Assembly: GCA_963815785.1 (NCBI GenBank)
Contig: CAWFHZ010000005.1
Span: forward strand, 310,001 to 374,000
Reading direction: 5' to 3'
Origin: DATFVA01 sp963815785
GTDB taxonomy: Bacteria > Bacteroidota > Ignavibacteria > Ignavibacteriales > Ignavibacteriaceae
Length of the DNA stretch: 64,000 nucleotides
The translations under genes and the position numbers were made by a program. Below the pieces are notes generated by a model. It had not been told where the DNA came from and ran no database searches. It saw only the letters and a program-made list of their open reading frames with translations. Shown here piece after piece: positions 36,443 through 43,638 of this stretch (position 1 is the stretch's first letter; the number at the start of each line of letters is the position of its first letter).

Positions 36443-37603
36443 TTGAAGTGTAAAGAAATTAAATACTACTTAAATGATTATCTAAACGGGAAACTAATAG
36501 ATGAATTGAGAGAGGAAATTAAACTACACCTCACTACATGCCAGACGTGCAGAAAAAGGACAGAAGATATAAAATCGAAATTAAGATCACACGGTGTTAT
36601 CCGTAAACAAATACATCAGTCAAGAGAATTTTGGGAGGGAATTTCCGAACCGAATGATTATGATGCAAATTTGCGAATGCCCGATATATTGTTTTCTCCC
36701 CTTAAAAGTGCAGAAGATCCTAAATACAAAATAAAACTAAGAAAAAAACATTTTAATTCAGGTTGGGTCGCTTTGAGTGCGCCGATTTTAGCTATTCTGC
36801 TTGCGATAATTTTAGCTGTTCTGTATTTCACAAAAACATCAACAACTTTCTGGCAGGTTGAAAATTTAAAAGGAACCCCAACAGTTGGAAATGAAAAACT
36901 CGAATCTTCCGGAATCCTTCCGCTGGGGGAATGGCTGAAAACAGACGCCGTATCCGAGGCAAGATTAAAAATTGGAATGGTTGGTAATCTTGACGTGAGC
37001 CCGGAGACTAAATTACAACTTATTAACACTAAAGATTCAGACTACCGGGTGTACCTTGACCAGGGAAAAATTCATGCTAAAACTTGGGCTCCTCCAAAAC
37101 TTTTCACCGTGGAAACTCCTTACTTCTCAGCAATTGATCTCGGATGTATCTACACCCTTGAAGTGGATAAAAATGGTTCTTCAATACTTCTTGTAAATTC
37201 CGGTTCAGTTGAACTTAAATCAATAAAAGATGAAAAAATTATTCCCGCCGGAGCAGTTTGTGAAACGAGAAAAAATAAAGGTATGGGCACACCTTATTTT
37301 TCAGACGCTTCGATTGAGTTTAAAGACGCATTAACTCGGTTTGATTTTGAAAACGGCGGAGATAAGGCTTTAAAAACTATTTTTGAAAATTCAAGAAAAA
37401 GGGACGCTCTTAGTTTGTGGTATTTATTAAAAGAATCAACGCCGGGCAGGAAAAATATAATTTACAATAAACTTACTGAACTGATTTCGCCGCCATCAAA
37501 TGTTACTGAATCCGGAATAATGAAAAATAAGGACCGGATGTTGTATGATTGGTGGGAAAAACTCGGTTACGGAAAAAAATCTGACTGGGACCTGCTAAAC
37601 TAA
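36443..37603 (+). CDS. Zinc-finger anti-sigma-like protein with FecR domain
   Basis: 386 residues, probably starting at TTG 36443 (LKCKEIKYYLNDYLNG; AAAGG lies 9 nt upstream). The N-terminus has the anti-sigma zinc-finger pattern: a cysteine in the first residues, then HLTTCQTCRK (HxxxCxxC, about 30-37). A transmembrane helix follows at about 110-132 (WVALSAPILAILLAIILAVL), and a periplasmic FecR-like domain (about 150-275) with KTDAVSEARLKIGMVGNLDV, VYLDQGKIHAK, PYFSAIDLGC and LLVNSGSVELKS. Such proteins normally sequester an ECF sigma factor encoded next door, but none is adjacent here. The partner must be elsewhere, or the protein responds to another regulator. It is 118 bp upstream of the DoxX pair. 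Confidence 0.82.
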   Translation: MKCKEIKYYLNDYLNGKLIDELREEIKLHLTTCQTCRKRTEDIKSKLRSHGVIRKQIHQSREFWEGISEPNDYDANLRMPDILFSPLKSAEDPKYKIKLRKKHFNSGWVALSAPILAILLAIILAVLYFTKTSTTFWQVENLKGTPTVGNEKLESSGILPLGEWLKTDAVSEARLKIGMVGNLDVSPETKLQLINTKDSDYRVYLDQGKIHAKTWAPPKLFTVETPYFSAIDLGCIYTLEVDKNGSSILLVNSGSVELKSIKDEKIIPAGAVCETRKNKGMGTPYFSDASIEFKDALTRFDFENGGDKALKTIFENSRKRDALSLWYLLKESTPGRKNIIYNKLTELISPPSNVTESGIMKNKDRMLYDWWEKLGYGKKSDWDLLN

Positions 37604-37721
37604 CTCATATTACTTCTGAACTTTTTACTTTCTTCTTCATAATTAAATAATTACATTCTCTACAGGTGAATTTGAATTAATTGGACCTCAATTTTTCAGA
37701 CATAATTTACGGGGAGGAAAT

Positions 37722-38162
37722 ATGTACTGGACTCAGCAAATTGAAGACTGGGCTGATCATCATCACCCAATCTGGATTGACTTCCTCAGAATACTTCTCG
37801 GCTTAATTCTTATCCTTAAAGGTATTACCCTAATAATAAACCGCGAACAGGTTATTCTGAATATGGAATTAAGTAACATTGATGTGTTTTCATTCCTGGT
37901 TACTTCCCAATATGTTCTCGTATTTTATCTTGCCGGCGGGCTGCTTTTGGCTATTGGTCTTATTACCAGGGTCATCATACTTTTTCAGATCCCGATATTA
38001 ATAGCAACAATTATTTTTATTAATTATCACCAGGGATTATTTGCATTAAATTCGGATTTGATTTATTCAATCCTGATACTCGGACTATTAGTCTTTTTTC
38101 TTATTTACGGATCGGGAAAATTTTCTGTGGATTATATTTTGAGTAAATCAAAAGAATCCTGA
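37722..38162 (+). CDS. DoxX-family membrane protein (copy 1)
   Basis: 146 residues, four transmembrane helices (about 20-40, 60-82, 85-105 and 112-135). DoxX-type sequence with HHHPIWIDFLRILLGLILIL, an LAGGLLLAIGLITR segment and FQIPILIATIIFINYHQG. The strong ribosome binding site GGGGAGGAAAT precedes the ATG. DoxX-like proteins are linked to redox balance or electron transfer in membranes, but most have no proven role. The histidine-rich N-terminus (WADHHHP) could bind metal. It is followed 86 bp later by a paralogue with the same layout (copy 2). Confidence 0.85.
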   Translation: MYWTQQIEDWADHHHPIWIDFLRILLGLILILKGITLIINREQVILNMELSNIDVFSFLVTSQYVLVFYLAGGLLLAIGLITRVIILFQIPILIATIIFINYHQGLFALNSDLIYSILILGLLVFFLIYGSGKFSVDYILSKSKES

Positions 38163-38204
38163 TTTAAAAATAAGATGTGCTGCATCTATACCTCTCCGGG
38201 AATC

Positions 38205-38244
38205 TCTCCTGGTTATTTTTATTAAAAGTAAATAACCAAGGAGA
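38205..38244 (+). promoter_or_regulatory. Hairpin sequestering the ribosome binding site of the second DoxX gene
   Basis: TCTCCTGGTTATTT (38205-38218) can pair with AAATAACCAAGGAGA (38230-38244) in a 14-bp stem with one bulged A and an 11-nt loop. The downstream arm contains the Shine-Dalgarno AAGGAG, and the ATG is at 38249. No T-run follows, so it is not a terminator. It looks like a translational on/off switch such as an RNA thermometer or a site opened by a protein or small RNA. Confidence 0.6.
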
Positions 38245-38248
38245 AAAA

Positions 38249-38686
38249 ATGAGTGCGATTTCAGGAATAGAGAAATGGACAGAAGAACATCATTCTATAT
38301 GGATTGATTTTATCCGGATTCTGCTGGGAGTTTTTTTAATTGCAAAAGGTGCCTCGTTTATCAATCACCGCGAACAAATTGAATGGTTGCTGGTTAATCA
38401 CCATATTGAATTTCTCATTTTTATAGCTGCTATTTATGTAATCCTTTTTCACATCGGCGGGGGATTATTAATAGCATCCGGCTTAATCACCCGGTGGGCA
38501 ATCGGTTTTCAGATTCCGATACTAATCGGCGCTGTATTTTTTGTAAACCTTCCTAAAGGTTTTAATGGAATCAATACCGAACTCGGATTATCAATTGCTG
38601 TTCTTGCTTTGCTTATTTTCTTTTTCTTTTACGGTTCCGGTAATTTTTCTCTGGACTATTATATGAGTAAACATAAAGACAAATAA
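38249..38686 (+). CDS. DoxX-family membrane protein (copy 2)
   Basis: 145 residues from the ATG at 38249, chosen because AAGGAG lies 5 nt upstream and the protein then aligns with copy 1 from its first residues (MSAISGIEKWTEEHHSIWID versus MYWTQQIEDWADHHHPIWID). Four transmembrane helices, with the same motifs HIGGGLLIASGLITR and FQIPILIGAVFFVNLPKG and the same closing pattern YGSGNFSLDYYMSKHK. It is a tandem duplicate of copy 1. Its ribosome binding site is buried in the hairpin at 38205-38244, so the two copies are probably translated under different conditions. Confidence 0.85.
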   Translation: MSAISGIEKWTEEHHSIWIDFIRILLGVFLIAKGASFINHREQIEWLLVNHHIEFLIFIAAIYVILFHIGGGLLIASGLITRWAIGFQIPILIGAVFFVNLPKGFNGINTELGLSIAVLALLIFFFFYGSGNFSLDYYMSKHKDK

Positions 38687-38882
38687 TCCTAAGATAATAG
38701 CGGCATTTTAAGAATTAAAAAGCAGATACCCGGGTTTATAAAAACAGCATATATCTTTCTACAATAAATTAATTACCAACTGAATTTGAAATAAATTCAA
38801 ATTGTTAATTGACATTTGAACTTTTATTTTCAAACTTGCCTGAACAGAAACTTCCTCTCTAATAATCAATTTAAAAGTTATA

Positions 38883-39332
38883 ATGACAAGCATTAAAAAA
38901 ATTTATAAACTCTGTCTCCTTCTCTTTGTAATTTATATTTTAAATCTGCAGTCCTGCACGCCCGTTTCACTTTACAGCGAATCAGCCTATACACAGGCGG
39001 TACGGCTAAAGGTTGAAACTCTCAGGTTAATGGAGGATGGAAGCGAAAGTTATTCAAAACACGTCGGAGAAATTGATTCATTAAAGAATGAACTGAACTT
39101 CGCTTACGAATATGCTAAAGGGAGACCAAATAACGAGATCACTGCAAAGCAGTGGGAAATAATGATTAACCCCGACAGGAATTTAATCGGCGGATTTTTA
39201 CGGATCTGGGAAGAAGACCTGATACTGTCACCCGTATTTGTCAGCGAAGCACAATCCGTTATTGGTGATGCATTCGATACCATCATCGGGTTGGAGAGTG
39301 GGAAAATAAAACCATCTGATATATCGGAGTAA
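38883..39332 (+). CDS. Lipoprotein of unknown function
   Basis: 149 residues with a lipoprotein signal (LLLFVIYILNLQSC, lipidated Cys about 25). The mature part is mostly helical and charged (YTQAVRLKVETLRLMEDGSE, EIDSLKNELNFAYEYAKGRP) and ends without a membrane helix. I do not recognise the family. The next gene starts 5 nt after its stop (GGAGTAATTTCG before that ATG), then the lysozyme-like gene follows 31 nt later, so the three form an operon. The layout of a lipoprotein, a small soluble protein and a muralytic enzyme without signal peptide recalls phage lysis modules or toxin-immunity sets, where the lipoprotein would be a spanin-like or immunity-like element. That is inference from context only. 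Confidence 0.7.
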   Translation: MTSIKKIYKLCLLLFVIYILNLQSCTPVSLYSESAYTQAVRLKVETLRLMEDGSESYSKHVGEIDSLKNELNFAYEYAKGRPNNEITAKQWEIMINPDRNLIGGFLRIWEEDLILSPVFVSEAQSVIGDAFDTIIGLESGKIKPSDISE

Positions 39333-39337
39333 TTTCG

Positions 39338-39664
39338 ATGGGAGACTTTAATACATTTATAGAAGAATTAAAGACCAACCTGCTGCAACTTGCAAACGGT
39401 TCTTTTCAGGCATTCGCTAAACAGATATTAGCAGATGGAACTGTCTTTGCTTCTAAACTTGAAGAAGATCTAAAAAGGTGGGGTTCAGAATATGCAATTC
39501 ATGAAATAACAAAAGAGGAATTTGAATTTCTTGTTAAATCAAAAAAAGATCTTCTTGAAATGGAAGCGCTTAAACAGGAGGGTCTTGCACGGACTGAATT
39601 AAATAAACTGCGTAACTCAATTGTTAAAACAGTAATGGAGACAGCTATAAAATTTCTTTTCTGA
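39338..39664 (+). CDS. Small helical protein of unknown function
   Basis: 108 residues, no signal peptide or membrane helix, mainly amphipathic helices (FIEELKTNLLQLANGSFQAF, LEEDLKRWGSEYAIHEITKE, TELNKLRNSIVKTVMETAIK), ending FLF. The ribosome binding site GGAG overlaps the stop region of the lipoprotein gene, so translation is probably coupled. The lysozyme-like gene follows. I do not recognise the family. It is not a classical holin because it lacks a transmembrane segment. Confidence 0.65.
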   Translation: MGDFNTFIEELKTNLLQLANGSFQAFAKQILADGTVFASKLEEDLKRWGSEYAIHEITKEEFEFLVKSKKDLLEMEALKQEGLARTELNKLRNSIVKTVMETAIKFLF

Positions 39665-39695
39665 AAATTTCATTTCTAAAATTAAGGAGGTTTAA

Positions 39696-40520
39696 ATGCC
39701 GCAACCAACTTTAAGATTAAACGATGGCTACAAACATACATCTTCACATCTCAAAAACGATGTTAAAGAATTACAGCGGTTGTTAAACAAAAAAGGGTTC
39801 TCACTTAAAGTTGATGGGTTTTTCGGAAGAGATACTGAAAACGCTGTTTTGAAATTTCAGAAAAATAACAATTTGGTGGAAGACGGAATTGCAGGACGCA
39901 ATACCTGGTCTGCTCTTCTTAAAACGAATCCGCCGGACGAAAAAACTTTCATTGAGACAACTTATTCTTCAAAAGATAAATCACTTTTAAAGCAGCTTGC
40001 TGAAGTAGAAAAATACAGAAGTTTTATTGAAGCCTCGGCTGAAAAATATAAATTTCAGCCTTCGGTAATTTGCGGAATTGGTTCCAGGGAATCTGCGTGG
40101 GGATTATCTCTTAAACCGGAAACTCCTGCAGGCACCGGGGATTTTATTAAAAGAAAATTTCCGTCTAAATTCAGGCAGGGTCCGCTCCCTCCCGATGGCG
40201 GAGGTTTCGGAAGAGGTTTAATGCAAATTGATTTTGATGCCCACGATTTTGCACGTAATGGAAACTGGAAAGATCCAAAATCTAATATTGAGTACGGCAG
40301 TAAAGTGTTTTCACAGAGTTATTCATATTTAAAAAATAAAACAAGTCTCAAAGGAAAAGAATTGCTCCGTGCTGCAATTGCCGGATACAACTGCGGACCG
40401 GGTAATGTTTTAAAAGCTGTTAATGCAGGATTGGACGTTGATTATTACACATTCGGAAGAGATTATTCAAAAGATGTTCTCAACCGTGCCGGCTGGTTCC
40501 AGATGAATGGGTGGGAGTGA
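39696..40520 (+). CDS. Peptidoglycan-binding goose-type lysozyme-like enzyme without signal peptide
   Basis: 274 residues. Residues about 18-76 are a PG_binding_1 domain (LKNDVKELQRLLNKKGF, VDGFFGRDTENAVLKFQK, EDGIAGRNTWSALL). Residues about 95-274 resemble the goose-type lysozyme / soluble transglycosylase fold, with the catalytic glutamate in GIGSRESAWG (Glu132), GRGLMQIDFDAHD and AIAGYNCGPGNVLKAV. It should cleave the glycan strand of peptidoglycan. There is no signal peptide or membrane anchor, as in phage endolysins, or in effectors exported by a dedicated apparatus. AAGGAGGTTTAA precedes the ATG. It is the last gene of the three-gene cassette with the lipoprotein and the 108-residue protein. 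Confidence 0.85.
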   Translation: MPQPTLRLNDGYKHTSSHLKNDVKELQRLLNKKGFSLKVDGFFGRDTENAVLKFQKNNNLVEDGIAGRNTWSALLKTNPPDEKTFIETTYSSKDKSLLKQLAEVEKYRSFIEASAEKYKFQPSVICGIGSRESAWGLSLKPETPAGTGDFIKRKFPSKFRQGPLPPDGGGFGRGLMQIDFDAHDFARNGNWKDPKSNIEYGSKVFSQSYSYLKNKTSLKGKELLRAAIAGYNCGPGNVLKAVNAGLDVDYYTFGRDYSKDVLNRAGWFQMNGWE

Positions 40521-40582
40521 GGGTTAGTGGGCAGTAAGAAGTTCAAATTAACCATATAATAACAAGTCGATTGAATACAATT

Positions 40583-41322
40583 ATGAATTTTTCACAACAT
40601 TTTTCACAGTTAGTAAACCTTCAATGGTTTGATCCAGAAGCATTCAAAGAAGATTCTGAAATATCACGTGATGTTTGTGGTTTTGTTTTGTCGCTATCGC
40701 TAATATACAACGATATCAAAAATACAGCTTTACTTAACCAAGTATTAAATGAATCAAGACCACCTGAACCAATTACGGAAAGTAAAGACTGGGGTGAGTT
40801 TTCTGCTCTTGAAAATTTTATCGACAGGATGACAATTGGAATTTTACATGAATTGTTTAATCTAATAAAACATACAAATAAAACATTAAATGACAAATAT
40901 TTTATTCAATCTGTTATCAAATCAATACCTAAATGACTTTAGAGAATACTGGCAAGCAATAGTAGAAACATCTTTTGAAGGATAAGTAATAATAAACTAA
41001 CAAAAGACCTTATGGTCATAAGAAATAAAATTGGTTTTCACTATGATCTCAAAGTTATCTTAAATGGATATAAATATTTTTTTGAAAAAGTAATAAGTCC
41101 AAAGATAAAGCATATATTTCCAGAGGGAGAAATATGCCGGAATCAAGATTTTATTTTGCAGATGCCGCTGCACAGGGTTGTGTCCAATCGATATCTAAGG
41201 ATGTTAGTCTTTTTAATAGTTCTATAGAAGAAACACTAAAAAGAATTAACCTTGCTTTATGGCATATTATTAACAATTTTATAACCAAAAGGGGTTATGC
41301 ATTTAGAGAAGTGAGAAACTAA
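40583..41322 (+). pseudogene. Degenerate HEPN-like gene broken by three frameshifts
   Basis: The frame beginning with the ATG at 40583 (MNFSQHFSQLVNLQWFDPEA) stops at 40936, but coding resemblance continues in other frames: DFREYWQAIVETSFEG (40935-40985), then NKLTKDLMVIRNKIGFHYD (within 40985-41227), then MPESRFYFADAAAQGC to the final ALWHIINNFITKRGYAFREV (41134-41322). Spliced together these give one protein of about 240 residues. RNKIGFH fits the R-x4-6-H motif of HEPN RNase-fold proteins, which are common in toxin-antitoxin and abortive-infection systems. The family assignment is tentative. The gene lies just upstream of a tRNA and downstream of the lysozyme cassette, a typical location for decaying accessory genes. 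Confidence 0.6.
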
Positions 41323-41418
41323 TTGTATTTACTTTTTTTCAAACCAGTTAGAATATTTGATAATCTTATTAAACATATCTCACTTTTTTAACCCTAAAAA
41401 TTTTCTTAATTTTGCCCC

Positions 41419-41491
41419 GCACCCTTAGCTCAGTTGGTAGAGCATCTGACTCTTAATCAGCAGGTCACCGGTTCGAGCCCGGTAGGGTGCA
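41419..41491 (+). tRNA. tRNA-Lys (anticodon CTT)
   Basis: 73-nt tRNA: acceptor arms GCACCCT (41419-41425) and AGGGTGC (41484-41490) with discriminator A, D-arm TTAGCTCAGTTGGTAGAGC, anticodon loop CTCTTAA with anticodon CTT, and T-arm ACCGG-TTCGAGC-CCGGT. CCA is not encoded. All stems pair well. A 17-bp copy of positions 41455-41471 recurs at 41520-41536. Confidence 0.97.
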
Positions 41492-41519
41492 CTAACATTT
41501 CCAATTAAACCAGAATTTC

Positions 41520-41536
41520 AATCAGCAGGTCACCGG
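41520..41536 (+). repeat. 17-bp duplicate of the tRNA-Lys sequence, candidate attachment-site scar
   Basis: AATCAGCAGGTCACCGG is identical to tRNA positions 41455-41471 (anticodon arm through the start of the T arm) and lies 48 bp after that copy. Integrases that use tRNA genes leave direct repeats of the tRNA 3' half. No integrase gene is left nearby. Confidence 0.6.
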
Positions 41537-41724
41537 CCTAGAATTTTTCACTACTTTTGGGGGGCGGGTCAAATGGGAATATTGTTTTTCGAATTTAGAG
41601 ATTTGTATTCAACATTTGGTTTTTCTTCACTTTTAGACTTACAAGACAAATTTGTTTTCTCTGAGCTAATAATAGAAATTTGATTTATATTTTGAATTAT
41701 TTAGCGAATAAGTTAGCCGATAAT

Positions 41725-42321
41725 ATGATAAATGATAATCCTGAGCATTTTTTACTCCTTAAGGAATTAAGGCGAATAGTCGATTTCCCAGACAAAGATT
41801 TTTTAAAGCTTACACCCTTACTTGAGAAAATTCACGTCAAGAAAAATGAGCATTTATTTATGACAGGACAAATTTCAAGAAAGGTTTATTTTGTACAGAA
41901 AGGATGCCTGCGACAATATCTGATTAATAGCAATGGAGAAGAAAGAAATATTTATTTTAAGATTGAAAGCGGTTGGGTTAGCGAGCTACAAAGCTTCTTA
42001 AATGATACCCCAACAGAATTAAACTTGCAAGCTCTTGAGGACAGTGTACTTTTAGAAATGAATCAAAAAAACTGGATATATGCTGTAACGCATATTGCCC
42101 CCTTTACAATGTATTTCATTAAAGCACAACAAGAAACAAATTACGTGTTAAAAAAACGATTAGGAGAAGCAACTATTGAAACTCCTGAAGAAAAATATAC
42201 GCGCTTTCTTAAGGAAGAAAGCCATCTCCTCCTGCGTTTGCCTTTGTTTCAAATTGCTGCTTATTTAGGAATGACCCCGGAAACGCTAAGCCGTATTAGA
42301 AATAAATTAGCCCAAAAATAA
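41725..42321 (+). CDS. Crp/Fnr-family transcriptional regulator
   Basis: 198 residues from the ATG at 41725 (an in-frame TTG at 41680 would add 15). The N-terminal cyclic-nucleotide-binding-like domain is visible as LTPLLEKIHVKKNEHLFMTG, VYFVQKGCLRQYLINSNGEE and ALEDSVLLEMNQKNW. A dimerisation helix follows (APFTMYFIKAQQETNYVL), then a C-terminal HTH with LPLFQIAAYLGMTPETLSRI. There is no Fe-S cysteine cluster. This type is frequent in Bacteroidota next to small metabolic or redox genes. Here the cupin gene follows 86 bp downstream on the same strand and is the likely target. Confidence 0.88.
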   Translation: MINDNPEHFLLLKELRRIVDFPDKDFLKLTPLLEKIHVKKNEHLFMTGQISRKVYFVQKGCLRQYLINSNGEERNIYFKIESGWVSELQSFLNDTPTELNLQALEDSVLLEMNQKNWIYAVTHIAPFTMYFIKAQQETNYVLKKRLGEATIETPEEKYTRFLKEESHLLLRLPLFQIAAYLGMTPETLSRIRNKLAQK

Positions 42322-42407
42322 TTTCTTGATTCAAATCAAGGACTTTATGGTTTTACGCGGTTAGCTTGCCCTATAACAATTAACAAAAGAATATACGGAG
42401 TAGTATT

Positions 42408-42839
42408 ATGAAAAACGAAACAATAAAAGTGGGGCAAGTATCGATTGATTTTCTGTTGGAAACAGCAGATACAAATGGTTCTTTAGCTATGTTTGAATTC
42501 AGTGTACCGGAAGGAGCAAAAGTTCCCCTTCCTCATTACCACGAACATTATGATGAAACAATTTATGGGATAGAGGGCGTTATTACATTTACCGTTGAAG
42601 GTAAACGAATTGACATTGCCAAAGGTGAAACTTGCTTCATCCCCCGTGGTGCAGTGCACGGATTTAATAACTTCGGGTCAGAAAATGCTAAGGCTTTAGC
42701 AGCAATAACTCCGGCTCTTCTCGGACCTAACTTCTTCAGGGAATGTGCTGTAATCGTAAATGCTGGTGGCCCTCCAGATGTTGAAAAACTAAAGAAGGTA
42801 ATGACCAGTTACGGTTTGGTTCCTGTACTGCCTAAATAG
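42408..42839 (+). CDS. Cupin-domain protein
   Basis: 143 residues, a single cupin barrel with motif 1 PLPHYHEHYDETIYGIEGVI (histidines His-x-His plus Glu) and motif 2 GETCFIPRGAVHGFNNFGSE. These supply the usual three-His-one-Glu metal site, so it is either a small dioxygenase (quercetinase-like) or a binding protein. No signal peptide. TACGGAGTAGTATT precedes the ATG. It is paired with the Crp/Fnr regulator upstream. Its stop is followed within 3 nt by a fragment of a T9SS sorting domain in another frame, so the 3' flank is a rearrangement point. Confidence 0.88.
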   Translation: MKNETIKVGQVSIDFLLETADTNGSLAMFEFSVPEGAKVPLPHYHEHYDETIYGIEGVITFTVEGKRIDIAKGETCFIPRGAVHGFNNFGSENAKALAAITPALLGPNFFRECAVIVNAGGPPDVEKLKKVMTSYGLVPVLPK

Positions 42840-42841
42840 CC

Positions 42842-42985
42842 GCAATAATTGCAAAAAGTGATGTGGTTGTAAATGAATTTATGAAAAACACATTTACCTC
42901 TGATAAACTGACAAACGGAGTCTGTCTATACAAACTAACTTTAGGAGTATTTACCGAAACTAAGAAAATGATATTAATGAAATAA
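42842..42985 (+). pseudogene. Remnant of a T9SS type A sorting domain
   Basis: The open frame from 42842 to the stop at 42983-42985 reads AIIAKSDVVVNEFMKNTFTS, then DKLTNGVCLYKLTLGVFTET and KKMILMK. This matches the last third of the sorting domains encoded elsewhere in the window (for example AEKLSSGIYFYKISAGNFSS then VRKMILIK). No start codon with a ribosome binding site and no upstream cargo domain remain. It is the 3' end of a lost cargo gene, now fused behind the cupin gene and followed by its original-looking terminator. Confidence 0.75.
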
Positions 42986-43012
42986 GAGTAAAAAATATTT
43001 TTCAAATTGATC

Positions 43013-43044
43013 AAACCCCTAACAAGAAATTGTTGGGGGTTTTA
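43013..43044 (+). terminator. Rho-independent terminator
   Basis: 13-bp stem AAACCCCTAACAA / TTGTTGGGGGTTT with one G-U pair and a GAAA loop, followed by T-rich sequence. It ends transcription from the Crp/Fnr-cupin region and probably belonged to the lost T9SS cargo gene. Confidence 0.88.
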
Positions 43045-43084
43045 TTATATCTCTTTCAGCCGTATCAATCCTTTAGGTTAATAA

Positions 43085-43140
43085 ATCTAATTCCTTTTTC
43101 ATCCCATTGGTCTATTTCATTACTACATTTTATTGAATAG
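43085..43140 (+). promoter_or_regulatory. Shared upstream element, copy A
   Basis: 56 bp beginning ATCTAATTCCTTTTTCATCC that aligns without gaps to 44855-44910, with about 40 identities. It sits 94 nt before the ATG at 43179, nearly the same distance as copy B from its gene. Probably a promoter or other control sequence. Confidence 0.5.
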
Positions 43141-43178
43141 ATTTTTACCGGTTAATTTACTTAATGAAAGGAATAACC

Positions 43179-43613
43179 ATGAAAGCAATAATAGCTTTTG
43201 CATCAGTCTTGATAATGTTTGTGCTCGTTATTCCCATAAATGCCGGTGGAAAAGGTGAGCTACAAAAACATTTCAGTGATGTTGCAAACAAAGTAAAAGC
43301 AACAGAGAACGTGGCGGAAAAACGGGCGATCCTTGAAAATTCATTTAAGGATATGTCCGAAGCTCTGACCAAAGTTCAAAACTCATTCTTAATCTCTAAA
43401 GAAGATAAAGCTGGTATAAATGGATTAAAATCCATACTTAAAGAAAACCAGGATGAGCTTGCAGGAACTAATGGATATGAACGTGTACCGGATTCGCAGC
43501 TTAATAACTTTTCTAATTACGTGGTTCAAAATCTGGCACAAGCTGATCAGATGATAACTATCAGTCTTGTTGCTGCGCTATTGATTATTCTTCTGGTTAT
43601 AATTGTGTTATAA
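43179..43613 (+). CDS. Exported protein with C-terminal membrane helix, unknown function
   Basis: 144 residues from the ATG at 43179 (AAAGGAATAACC upstream; the ATG at 43164 would add five). N-terminal signal peptide (MKAIIAFASVLIMFVLVIPI, cleavage near INAGG), a helical charged middle (FSDVANKVKATENVAEKRAI, LKSILKENQDELAGTNGYER) and a C-terminal transmembrane helix (TISLVAALLIILLVIIVL) that ends the protein. This is the topology of a tail-anchored periplasmic protein. The family is unknown. The peptidase-like lipoprotein gene follows 25 bp downstream and is probably co-transcribed. It carries copy A of the shared upstream element. Confidence 0.72.
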   Translation: MKAIIAFASVLIMFVLVIPINAGGKGELQKHFSDVANKVKATENVAEKRAILENSFKDMSEALTKVQNSFLISKEDKAGINGLKSILKENQDELAGTNGYERVPDSQLNNFSNYVVQNLAQADQMITISLVAALLIILLVIIVL

Positions 43614-43638
43614 AAGCGTACCGGGAACAATTATTTAA

